Shown here one piece after another: positions 22,995 to 30,430 of a DNA stretch of 39,337 bases (positions are counted from its first letter, which is position 1; every line of letters starts with the position of its first letter). The notes beneath the pieces were generated by a model. It made no database searches and was not told where the DNA came from. It saw nothing but the letters and a program-made list of their open reading frames with translations. Origin of the DNA: Planctomycetota bacterium (GTDB lineage Bacteria > Planctomycetota > PLA2 > JAEUHO01); contig JADZCA010000025.1 in assembly GCA_020851795.1 (NCBI GenBank), positions 1 through 39,337 on the forward strand, written 5' to 3'. The position numbers and the translations under genes are program-made.

Positions 22995-25900
22995 TCAGTC
23001 GGGGACGCCCCAGAGCACCCACGCGGCCCAGTAGTAAGGATGGCGCCACCGCTCGGTCGCGCGGATCGAGGCCTGGGCCGCCCGAAGCGCTTCCGCGGCG
23101 GGGAGACCCTGGCCGTCGGCCGGGTTCCAGAGCTCGTAGAACTTGCGCATGAGCGCCTGCGTGGCCTCGTCGTCGACCTTCCAGAGCGAGCAGACGACGC
23201 GCGACGCCCCCGCGAGCAGGAACGCGCCCGTGAACCCGACGACGCCCGCGCCCGTGTAGGCGCGACCCCGCCCCGACTCGCACGCGGAGAGCACCACGAG
23301 GTCCGCGGGGATCCGCATCCCGTACACCTCCGCCACGCGGAGGTAGCCGTCGTGCTCGGCGTCGCTCGAGAGCGCGAGCGACGACCGCATCGGCTTCTGC
23401 TCGTCGACGAGCCCGTGGCAGGCGAGGTGTACCGCCCGCCAGCGCTTCGTCGCGAGCGCCTTCTTGAGCGAGGCCTCGGTCGCGTCGGCGCCGAGGAGCA
23501 CCGTCGTGCCCACGGCCTTCGCCTCCGCGCGCGTCGCCGGCAGCGGGAGCAACGAGACGTCGCCCGCCGTCCCCCCCGCAGCGCGCGACGCCGCTTCTCT
23601 CGGCGACGCGCCGCCGTACACCGGGTCGCCGAGCGCGACGACGCCCTCTCCGCGCGCTTCGCGGCCGTCGGCGAGCATCTGCCACGCCGTCGCCGATGCG
23701 ACCAGCGACACCGTGCGGTCGGGGAGCAGCGCCGCGAACGGCACGTACGCGAGCACGCGGTCGGGAGCGACGACCAGACGCTTCACACGCTCGCCGAGCG
23801 CGAGCGGCGCGACGAGCGCCTCCCGCGCGCGCGCGAGCTCCGCGTCCGCGTCGGTCGAGTGCCCGTCGGCGAGGGCGGCGAGCAGCGGCGCCACCTTCTC
23901 GTCGAGGTCCGAGCCGGCCCCGAGGTCCACGCTCCGCGCTCCGCCGCGCTCGACGACGAGCGCCACGACGCGCTCGTCGTCGATCGCGTAGGCCACGAAC
24001 GCCGTGCCCTCGGGGAGCTTCGCTTGCAGCGCGGGCAGCGACGGGACGTCGGGGAAGACGACGGAGGCCGCTCGGCGGGCCTCGAGCTGGATGCGGCCCA
24101 CCGCCTCGAGATGCGCCGCCTCCGCCTGCTCGACCGCGGTGCGCGCCGTGCGGATCGTCGCCATCTCGCCACCGGCGCGGGCGCGCGCGAGCCGCGCCTG
24201 CGCGGTGAGGAGCGCCGCCCGGTGCTTCTGCTCCTCCGCAGCGAGCGCCGGAGGGACACCGACGTCGCCGAGCGAGGACCGGCCGCCGAGCCACTCGAGC
24301 ACCTGGCCGGCGCGGCTGCGTTCGGAGACCTCGAACGCCGCCGCGACGTCCTTCGCGTCGCGCGCGGCCTGAAGGCCCGCGCCGCGCAGCCACAGCCAGA
24401 CACCGCTCGACGACACGCCGAGCGTGGTCGGCACGCCGACGAGCGACGCGGCGAGCGAGCGCGTCCCGGTCCGCACGCGTTCGAGCGCCTCCGCAGGGCG
24501 GTGCAGGTCGGCGAGCGCGCTCGCCATCGCCGCGTCCGCGACGGCGCGGTCCCACGGGTCGTCGGACTGGGCGGCCAGCGTGCTTGCCGACTCCGCCGCG
24601 ACCAACGCGGCGGCGGGGTCGCCTCGCCTCAGCTCGATCGACGCGAGGCTCGCGAACGTGCACGCACGCTCGCGCGGGATCTTCATCGACGACGACCGTT
24701 CGAGGAGCTCGGCGTACCGCGCGCGTGCAGCGTCGAGGCGCCCGGCCTCGTCCTCGAGCTGCGCGAGGTTGGAGAGCGCGTTGAACTCCCAGAGCCGCGC
24801 CCCCGCGGTGCGGGCGAGCCCGAGCGCCTCCTCGAGCAAGGGTCGTCCCGCCTCCGGGTCCTCGGGGGTCCCGGCGAGGGCCCCGAGGTTGACGAGGACG
24901 GACGCCCTCGCCGCGACGTCGCCGGTCGTCTTGATCTCGTCGGCGGCGAGGCGCAACGTCGATCGCGCGCGCTCGATGTCACCGAGACGCAGGTGGATCG
25001 CCGCGACGTTCTGCAGGACTTGGGCGGCCTGGTGTCGGTCGCCGAGCGCGAGCCAGAGGTCGCGCGCACGCAACGTCCACGTGAGCGCCTCCCCGGGCTT
25101 GCCGAAGGCGCTGTACGCGTAGCCGACGTTCCCCGTCGCGATGGCCAGGCTCGAGGTGACGCCGCGCGTCGCGTGGTAGGCGTGGACCTCGAGGTGGGCC
25201 GCGACCGAGCCTTCGCCGTCCCCGACGCGCCCGAGCACGTTGCCGAGGATCGTGAGCGCGCGGACCTGCCCGAGCCGGTCGCCGATCGACGCCGACAGGG
25301 CGGCCGCCTCGCGCGCCGACGCCTCGGCGAGCACGTACTCGGCGAGCTCGAAGCGCACCGACGACTGCTTGAGGAGCGTGCTCGCGACCGTGGGGGTCCG
25401 CTTCGTCCGGCGCGCCTCCTCGACCGCCGCGTCCACCGTCGCGAGCGCTTCGTCCGGGTGGCCTGCCGCGAGCTCGGCCATCGCGCGCGCACCGAGCCCG
25501 ACGGCGCGGTGGTCGGCGAGCCGCGCCTTCGTGGCGAGCGCGACGAGCTGGTCGGCACGCTCTCGTGCGCGCGCGTGATCGCCCGCCTCCACGGCGATGT
25601 CGATCAGGCTCTCGAGCGAGCTGCACGCGCCCCCGAAATCGCGCAGCTTCTCCTGCGCCCGCGCGGCCTCGTCGACGAGACGCTCGGCGAGCACGAGGTC
25701 GCCCTTGCGTCGCGCGACCGCGCCCAGCCCCGCCTTCGCGCGGGCGGCGTAGTAGGCGTCGCCGACCTCCTCCTGGAGGGCAAGCCCCTCGTCGAGCGCG
25801 GCCTTCGCGCCGTCGACGTCGCCGCCCCGCAGGCGGCGCACCCCGAGGTTGACGAGGGCGTTCGCGAGATACGAGCGATGGCCGATCCGCCGGGCCAGTG

Positions 25901-26636
25901 CGATGCCCTCATCGGACACCGACGGCAGCTCGGGGTCGCCTTCGCCGAGCATGGAGGCGAGGTCGATGAGCGCCGCGGCGAGGATCGCGTCGTCCTCGGA
26001 CCGGCGCGCAGACGCCACCACCTCGCGCTGCAGAGCGCGCGCACCGACGACGTCGTCTCGCCGCTGGGCGGCGAGGGTCGCGCGCTGCCATGCCTGCACG
26101 GCTCCGGCGTGCCATCCGAGCTCCGTGGCGAGTCGCGCGGTCTCGACGTGCGCCGCCGCCGCCTCCTCGTGCCGCCCGAGCGCCGACAGGGCGAGCGCCC
26201 GCGCGACGAGCAGCTGGACCCCCGCGAGCCCCCGGCCGGTGATCCCGGACACCGCCTCGAGCGAGGACGCGTAGTCGCGCGCCCGGAACGCCTCCTCGGC
26301 CGCGCGCAACGCCGTCCGCGCCGCTCGATCGGGCGGGAGCGCCTTCTCGCGCTCGACGTACGCGCGCAACGCCTCCTTCGACGGGCCGTCGAAGGCGCCC
26401 GCGACCGCCTCGGCGACGTCGGCGCGCCCGTCGGCGAAGAGCCGGTCCACGACCGGCCACGACCCCTGCCCCGCCGTCTTCGCGACGCCGGCGATCGCGG
26501 CCGCGTCCTTCGCGTCGAACGCCTTCTTCGCAACGGCCGCGAGCTCGGCGATCCCGGGCGGACGCTTCGGCTCCTCGCCCCGAGCGAGCGAGGCGAGAGC
26601 GAAGACGGCCACGACGACCGAGAGGCCACGGCGCAT
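22995..26636 (-). CDS. Secreted TPR-CHAT domain protein (putative cysteine protease) A
   Basis: A 1213-aa protein. An N-terminal signal peptide (MRRGLSVVVAVFALASLARG) precedes a long alpha-helical region (about 25-850) of repeated 34-40-residue units with TPR-like W/L-G-Y-A-F patterns. A linker coiled coil (about 840-900) leads to a C-terminal CHAT domain (about 900-1213) with the caspase-like dyad: His1074 in HLACHG and Cys1119 in VLSACESGRG. It ends in YYWAAWVLWG, a typical CHAT terminus. Related CHAT proteins are cysteine peptidases, often switched on by a partner bound to the TPR part. The ATG at 26636 is chosen because it opens the signal peptide; the frame stays open far upstream without meaning. 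Substrate unknown. Confidence 0.88.
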   Translation of the reverse strand: MRRGLSVVVAVFALASLARGEEPKRPPGIAELAAVAKKAFDAKDAAAIAGVAKTAGQGSWPVVDRLFADGRADVAEAVAGAFDGPSKEALRAYVEREKALPPDRAARTALRAAEEAFRARDYASSLEAVSGITGRGLAGVQLLVARALALSALGRHEEAAAAHVETARLATELGWHAGAVQAWQRATLAAQRRDDVVGARALQREVVASARRSEDDAILAAALIDLASMLGEGDPELPSVSDEGIALARRIGHRSYLANALVNLGVRRLRGGDVDGAKAALDEGLALQEEVGDAYYAARAKAGLGAVARRKGDLVLAERLVDEAARAQEKLRDFGGACSSLESLIDIAVEAGDHARARERADQLVALATKARLADHRAVGLGARAMAELAAGHPDEALATVDAAVEEARRTKRTPTVASTLLKQSSVRFELAEYVLAEASAREAAALSASIGDRLGQVRALTILGNVLGRVGDGEGSVAAHLEVHAYHATRGVTSSLAIATGNVGYAYSAFGKPGEALTWTLRARDLWLALGDRHQAAQVLQNVAAIHLRLGDIERARSTLRLAADEIKTTGDVAARASVLVNLGALAGTPEDPEAGRPLLEEALGLARTAGARLWEFNALSNLAQLEDEAGRLDAARARYAELLERSSSMKIPRERACTFASLASIELRRGDPAAALVAAESASTLAAQSDDPWDRAVADAAMASALADLHRPAEALERVRTGTRSLAASLVGVPTTLGVSSSGVWLWLRGAGLQAARDAKDVAAAFEVSERSRAGQVLEWLGGRSSLGDVGVPPALAAEEQKHRAALLTAQARLARARAGGEMATIRTARTAVEQAEAAHLEAVGRIQLEARRAASVVFPDVPSLPALQAKLPEGTAFVAYAIDDERVVALVVERGGARSVDLGAGSDLDEKVAPLLAALADGHSTDADAELARAREALVAPLALGERVKRLVVAPDRVLAYVPFAALLPDRTVSLVASATAWQMLADGREARGEGVVALGDPVYGGASPREAASRAAGGTAGDVSLLPLPATRAEAKAVGTTVLLGADATEASLKKALATKRWRAVHLACHGLVDEQKPMRSSLALSSDAEHDGYLRVAEVYGMRIPADLVVLSACESGRGRAYTGAGVVGFTGAFLLAGASRVVCSLWKVDDEATQALMRKFYELWNPADGQGLPAAEALRAAQASIRATERWRHPYYWAAWVLWGVPD

Positions 26637-27081
26637 CCTGTCTAGGGTACCCGGCGGCCCGTCCCCGCGGCGCACGGGCCGCCCGTCGTCGCAACGCCGA
26701 ACGATCGAGCGTTCGACCCGCGCACACGCTCCGCACGTCATCGGGTGACGAACATCCCCGCCGGCGCAGGACTGCGCGGTTTCCGGCGTGGTTCCGCTCG
26801 GGTGCCGCGTCGCTCGAGGGCGGGCCCGACACGCGGGCCGGGCGACCTCACCACGGCGCGCCGTCTGGCGTGCGGGCCCCGCGAGTGCCGCGCTCGGTCG
26901 ACCGGTGACGGCGGGCGCGCGTCGCTCGGACGCGGGCGAGTGACGCGGGCAAGGTCGCGGAGGCGACGTCCGGAGCGCCGCCGCGGGCGCGGGCGTGGCG
27001 TGGTCGATTTGTACTGCTAAAAATCCGTACACACCCCGAGTTTCCCCTACCGTGCCGCCATCCCCAACGGAGAGCTTTCCG
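26637..27081. other. Divergent intergenic region between CHAT A and the fasciclin gene
   Basis: 445 bases, very GC-rich, no supported gene. It must hold promoters for both directions. An AT-rich island at 27007-27025 stands out and is flanked by an inverted repeat TGTAC (27010-27014) and GTACA (27027-27031); it lies about 55 bases before the fasciclin ATG and may be its promoter or operator. A small 6-bp hairpin CGAACG...CGTTCG sits near 26698-26715. Confidence 0.35.
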
Positions 27082-27981
27082 ATGAACCGTTCGATCCTCT
27101 GCCTCGGCCTCGTGGCCGCGTTCGCCGCTCCCGCCCACGCGGGCGACGGCCCGACCTGCGGCCGGCCCGCCGCGAAGGACCTCGTCGACACGGCCGTGGC
27201 GGCTGGGTCCTTCTCGACCTTGGTGAAGGCCGTCCAGGCGGCCGGGCTCGTGGACACGCTCAAGGGCCCGGGGCCGTTCACGGTGTTCGCGCCGAGCGAC
27301 GCCGCGTTCGCCAAGGTGCCGACGGAAACGCTCGCGGGCCTGCTCGCGGACAAGGCCGCGCTGACGAAGGTCCTGCTCTACCACGTCGTCCCCGGCCGCG
27401 TCCCCGCCGCGGAGCTCGCGAAGTCGACGTGGGTGAAGACGGCGCAGGGCCAGAGCCTGCAGCTGACGTCGGGCGAGGGCGAGGTCCGCGTGGACGGCGC
27501 GAAGGTCGTCACCGCCGATATCGAGACGAGCAACGGCCTCATCCACGTGATCGACGCGGTCGTGCTGCCACGCAAGGACGTCGTCGACACCGCGGTCGGG
27601 GCGGGCTCCTTCCGCACGCTGACGTCGGCGGTCGAGGCGGCAGGCCTCACGGCGACGCTGCGCGGCGAGGGCCCGTTCACGGTGTTCGCGCCGACGGACG
27701 CGGCGTTCGCGGCGCTGCCCACGGGCGCGCTCGACGGCCTCACGAAGGACGTCCCGGCCCTGCGCGCCGTGCTCACCTACCACGTCGTCGCCGGGCGCGT
27801 CCTCTCGTCCGACCTGACGCCGGGCACGCACGCGGTGCGCACGGTCGAGGGGCGGTCCCTCACCGTCGTGAAGGCCGCCGACGGCTCGATCACGGTGAAC
27901 GGGGCCAAGGTCGTGGGCCGCGACGTGGTCGCCGGCAACGGCGTGATCCACGTGATCGACGCCGTCGTCCTCCCCAAGTAA
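27082..27981 (+). CDS. Secreted protein with two fasciclin (FAS1) domains
   Basis: A 299-aa protein. Signal peptide 1-20 ([20 protein letters not shown]), then FAS1 domain 1 (about 31-163) and domain 2 (about 165-299). Each has the H1 motif ([17 protein letters not shown] or [17 protein letters not shown]), a YHVV motif (100-103 and 233-236) and the H2 region ending NG(L/V)[13 protein letters not shown]1 domains mediate adhesion or act in extracellular matrix. The two domains are close copies also at DNA level, so the tandem is a fairly recent duplication or is kept alike by conversion. The start has GGAGAG about 9 bases upstream. A strong hairpin follows the stop. Confidence 0.93.
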   Translation: MNRSILCLGLVAAFAAPAHAGDGPTCGRPAAKDLVDTAVAAGSFSTLVKAVQAAGLVDTLKGPGPFTVFAPSDAAFAKVPTETLAGLLADKAALTKVLLYHVVPGRVPAAELAKSTWVKTAQGQSLQLTSGEGEVRVDGAKVVTADIETSNGLIHVIDAVVLPRKDVVDTAVGAGSFRTLTSAVEAAGLTATLRGEGPFTVFAPTDAAFAALPTGALDGLTKDVPALRAVLTYHVVAGRVLSSDLTPGTHAVRTVEGRSLTVVKAADGSITVNGAKVVGRDVVAGNGVIHVIDAVVLPK

Positions 27982-28009
27982 GGTCGTCCCGCGAGCTCGT
28001 CTCGCTCCG

Positions 28010-28039
28010 GCCCGGGCCGCGCGCCGTCGCGGCCCGGGC
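28010..28039 (+). terminator. Hairpin terminator after the fasciclin gene
   Basis: A perfect 12-bp stem, GCCCGGGCCGCG (28010-28021) with its complement (28028-28039) and a 6-base loop, 28 bases after the stop. There is no T tract, as is common in very GC-rich genomes. Confidence 0.6.
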
Positions 28040-28066
28040 GCCGGCGCTACGACCCCGCCACGACGC

Positions 28067-28975
28067 GTGACGCCCCCCGCCGCCCCCCCCGACGTCCTCT
28101 CGATCGGCGACCTCGCCGAGGCGACGGGCCTCGGGGTCGAGACCCTGCGGGCGTGGGAGCGTCGCTACGGGCGCCCCGTCCCGCTCCGGCTCCCGTCGGG
28201 CCACCGCCGCTACCGCGCCGACGACGTGCCGTGGCTGCGCCTCGTGGCCGAGGCGCTCACGCTCGGTCGCCGGCCAAGCGAGGTCGTGGCGCTCGACGTC
28301 GCGGCGCTCGAGCGCCTGCTCGCCCGCGACCGCCCGCCGCCGCCCGCCGAGGCGGCGTCCCTCGGGCGGTGGCTCTCGCTCGTGCGCCGGCTCGACGCAC
28401 GCCGCCTCGGCCGGGCGTTGACCGCGGCGCTCGCGTCGAGCGACCCCGTCCGCTTCGTGGACGGCCAGCTCGCGCCGTTCCTGCGCGCGGTCGGGCGACG
28501 GTGGGCGCAGGGGCGGCTCTCGATCCGGCACGAGCACCTCGCGTCCGAGGTCGTCGGCGACGTGCTGCGCCGCGCCCGGTCACGCTGCCGTCCGCCGCGG
28601 AGCGGGCCCGTGGTGCTCCTCGCAACGCTCGCCGGCGAGCGCCACGGGCTCCCGCTCGAGGCCGCCGCGCTCGTCGCGGCGTCGAGCGGCGCGACGCCGC
28701 GCGTCCTCGGCGTGGACACCCCGCTCGAGGAGATCGTCGAGGCCGCGCGGGAGACGCGCGCGCGGGCCGTGCTGGTCGCGGTGTCGTCGGCGACGGCGGG
28801 GGCGGCCACCGATCGGGCGCTCGCGCAGCTTGCCGCGGACCTTCCCGCGGGGGCGGCGCTGGCGATCGGGGGCGAGGGGACGCGCGGGCCCCGCCGCGTC
28901 CCGCGAGGCGCGGTGCGACTGCCGTCGTTCGCCGCGCTCGCCGATTGGCTCCGCGCGGCGGTGCCAGGAACGTAG
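28067..28975 (+). CDS. MerR-type regulator with cobalamin-binding-like C-terminal domain (CarH/LitR-like)
   Basis: A 302-aa protein. The N-terminal MerR helix-turn-helix is clear: LSIGDLAEATGLGVETLRAW (11-30), ERRYGRP, SGHRRYRADDV (44-54). Next is the helical B12-binding cap with Trp146 and RHEHLASEV (154-162), as in CarH. The C-terminal domain has a Rossmann-like pattern, but the cobalamin motif E/D-x-H-x-x-G reads E191-R-H193-G-L-P196, so the last Gly is Pro. CarH-type proteins repress carotenoid or stress genes in the dark and let go in light through adenosyl-B12. Cofactor binding here is uncertain. GTG start chosen, with no clear ribosome site. It could act on the neighbouring genes. Confidence 0.85.
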   Translation: MTPPAAPPDVLSIGDLAEATGLGVETLRAWERRYGRPVPLRLPSGHRRYRADDVPWLRLVAEALTLGRRPSEVVALDVAALERLLARDRPPPPAEAASLGRWLSLVRRLDARRLGRALTAALASSDPVRFVDGQLAPFLRAVGRRWAQGRLSIRHEHLASEVVGDVLRRARSRCRPPRSGPVVLLATLAGERHGLPLEAAALVAASSGATPRVLGVDTPLEEIVEAARETRARAVLVAVSSATAGAATDRALAQLAADLPAGAALAIGGEGTRGPRRVPRGAVRLPSFAALADWLRAAVPGT

Positions 28976-29033
28976 TTTTCACTCGGCGCGCCACGGGTCC
29001 TCGCACGTCGCGCGGAGCCCGCACGAGTCGCAC

Positions 29034-29120
29034 ACCCGTGCCCGGCACCCGTGTGTCGATTGCCTGCAAACAGCAAGCGATGGGTACAACGGTGCCGGGT
29101 ACAACGGTGCCGGGCACCGC
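29034..29120. repeat. REP-like palindromic repeat cluster
   Basis: Two arms built on GTGCCCGGCACC (29039-29050) and the opposed GGTGCCGGGTAC (29091-29102), facing each other across about 40 bases whose halves also pair in part (GATTGCCTGC with CAGCAAGCGA). A third copy GGTGCCGGGCACC follows at about 29106-29118. The arrangement resembles BIME/REP elements mobilised by RAYT transposases. A related copy lies at 35068-35102. Confidence 0.6.
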
Positions 29121-29121
29121 T

Positions 29122-29209
29122 GTGCTCGCCGCGGAGCCGCGCGGCCGCAGGTCGCGCGACCGCCGACGCTCGACCGCGCGCGGCCGGCGAGGCCGCGCGC
29201 GGCGAGCAC
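29122..29209. terminator. Nested inverted repeats between convergent genes
   Basis: A perfect 12-bp stem (29174-29185 with 29191-29202, CCGCGCGCGGCC, loop GGCGA). It overlaps one arm of a second perfect 12-bp inverted repeat, GTGCTCGCCGCG (29122-29133) with CGCGGCGAGCAC (29198-29209). Only one can form at a time. It lies between the MerR gene and the convergent secreted-protein gene and probably ends transcription of one or both. Confidence 0.55.
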
Positions 29210-29216
29210 GCCCCGC

Positions 29217-30221
29217 TCAGGGGACGATCGCGGCGGTCACGGTCACCCGACCGACCGCCTGATGCACCCAGAGGAGCTTGGACAGACGACCTTCGACGAG
29301 GCCGCAGGCGCTCGGCGCCACCGTCTCGGTGAGGTCGGGCCCGCCCGCGACCGCGTACACGACCGTGAGCGGCGCGCCGCAGTGATTGAGGAACGACACC
29401 CGGAGGTTGACCGTGCCGTCCACCAGCGCGTAGTCCGTGTCGGTCCCCGGCGCCCCCTGCTCGAGCGCGCGGGAGGTGCAGACGACCGAGCCGCCGTCGT
29501 AGGGCGACGTCGCCGGCTGCGCGTCGAACACGTCGAGCTCGACGTTGCTCGGCATGCTGCTGTAGATGCGAACGCCTTTCACGGCGTTGTCCGGCGTCAT
29601 CGGGTCCGCGCCGCCGAGCGCCGCGAACGAGGCGTCGTCCGCGTCCACGAACACGTAGCGCTGCGCCGGCGTGTGGTTGGCGGGCACGGGGTCGGCGGCC
29701 GCCCAGAGGCGCGAGCCCCCCGCGCGCACCACGAACAGCCTCGGGCCGCCCTCGGTCGCGACGTAGGCATCGGTCCACGCGCCGCCCTGCGCCTCGACCG
29801 AGACCGAGCCGATCCGCCGGTCGGGGGTCACGTCGTCGAGGTCGCGCACGCCGTAGGTCCCGTCGGCGGGGAAGCCGACCGCGTTGCCGTCGGGCGCCGT
29901 CGCGAGCGCGACCTGAAGGCCGGTCCACCGCCCCTCGAGCAGGAGGTCGCCGCCCGCCGAGATCGTCCGCACCGGCTGATACGGCGCGGTGGGCGCCGCG
30001 GGCGTCGCGTCGCCCTGCGCCTGCACCTCGACCTGGCCCGTCTTGACGCGGACGCGCGCGGCGACGCGACGCGGCGTCGGGCCGCTCCACAAGGGCGAGC
30101 TCATGGGCCCCGGCCCCGGAAGGCTGAACGGCCCGCTCGTCACCATCGGCGCGCCCACCGCGACCGTCGTGACGCCGAGCACGAGACCCGCACCCCACCA
30201 CCACCGACGTGCCGCACGCAT
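29217..30221 (-). CDS. Secreted protein of unknown function
   Basis: A 334-aa protein with a signal peptide (MRAARRWWWGAGLVLGVTTV, cleavage probably after AVGA at 21-24). The mature part is beta-rich with stretches such as VRTISAGGDLLLEGRWTGLQ, FPADGTYGVRDLDDV, QRYVFVDADDASFAALGG and VKGVRIYSSMPSNVELDVFD. It has three cysteines near the C-terminal half. No named domain recognised; the Asp/Gly-rich loops suggest an extracellular beta-sandwich or propeller-like fold. The ATG has GGGAGG about 7 bases upstream. It is the last of a minus-strand series with the two lipoproteins, which suggests an envelope or extracellular role. Confidence 0.78.
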   Translation of the reverse strand: MRAARRWWWGAGLVLGVTTVAVGAPMVTSGPFSLPGPGPMSSPLWSGPTPRRVAARVRVKTGQVEVQAQGDATPAAPTAPYQPVRTISAGGDLLLEGRWTGLQVALATAPDGNAVGFPADGTYGVRDLDDVTPDRRIGSVSVEAQGGAWTDAYVATEGGPRLFVVRAGGSRLWAAADPVPANHTPAQRYVFVDADDASFAALGGADPMTPDNAVKGVRIYSSMPSNVELDVFDAQPATSPYDGGSVVCTSRALEQGAPGTDTDYALVDGTVNLRVSFLNHCGAPLTVVYAVAGGPDLTETVAPSACGLVEGRLSKLLWVHQAVGRVTVTAAIVP

Positions 30222-30262
30222 GAGCACCTCCCGGGGCTGAGCACCACCCACGAACACGAACG

Positions 30263-30430
30263 CTACGAGGATCCCGCCCGCAGCGCAACGAGCGACACCG
30301 CGGCGCACGGCGCGCCGACGCCCGCACCGACGCCGAGATCGGCCCGTGAGGCGAGGTCGGGCGGGTCCGCGGGGTCGCTCGCGGCGACGCGGGGGTCGCG
30401 GGGGACGGGGGCGCCCACGACCTCGGTCAC
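30263..30430 (-). CDS. Possible 55-aa coupled ORF after the Asp-box lipoprotein
   Basis: GTG at 30430 overlaps the lipoprotein stop as GTGA. It encodes MTEVVGAPVPRDPRVAASDP, an acidic Pro-rich part, then a hydrophobic end (DLGVGAGVGAPCAAVSLVAL). It could be a small membrane peptide made with the lipoprotein, or a former C-terminal extension cut off by a stop. Evidence is positional only. Confidence 0.3.
   Translation of the reverse strand: MTEVVGAPVPRDPRVAASDPADPPDLASRADLGVGAGVGAPCAAVSLVALRAGSS

Noticed and set aside
22086..26645. A 1519-codon plus-strand open frame
   Set aside because: It is the antisense shadow of the CHAT A gene; translation is Arg-rich without motifs, a common effect of very high GC.
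28979..29209. Minus-strand ORF with a CxxC...C pattern (VCDSCGLRATC)
   Set aside because: It lies within the REP-like repeats and hairpins; the cysteine pattern is short and likely chance.
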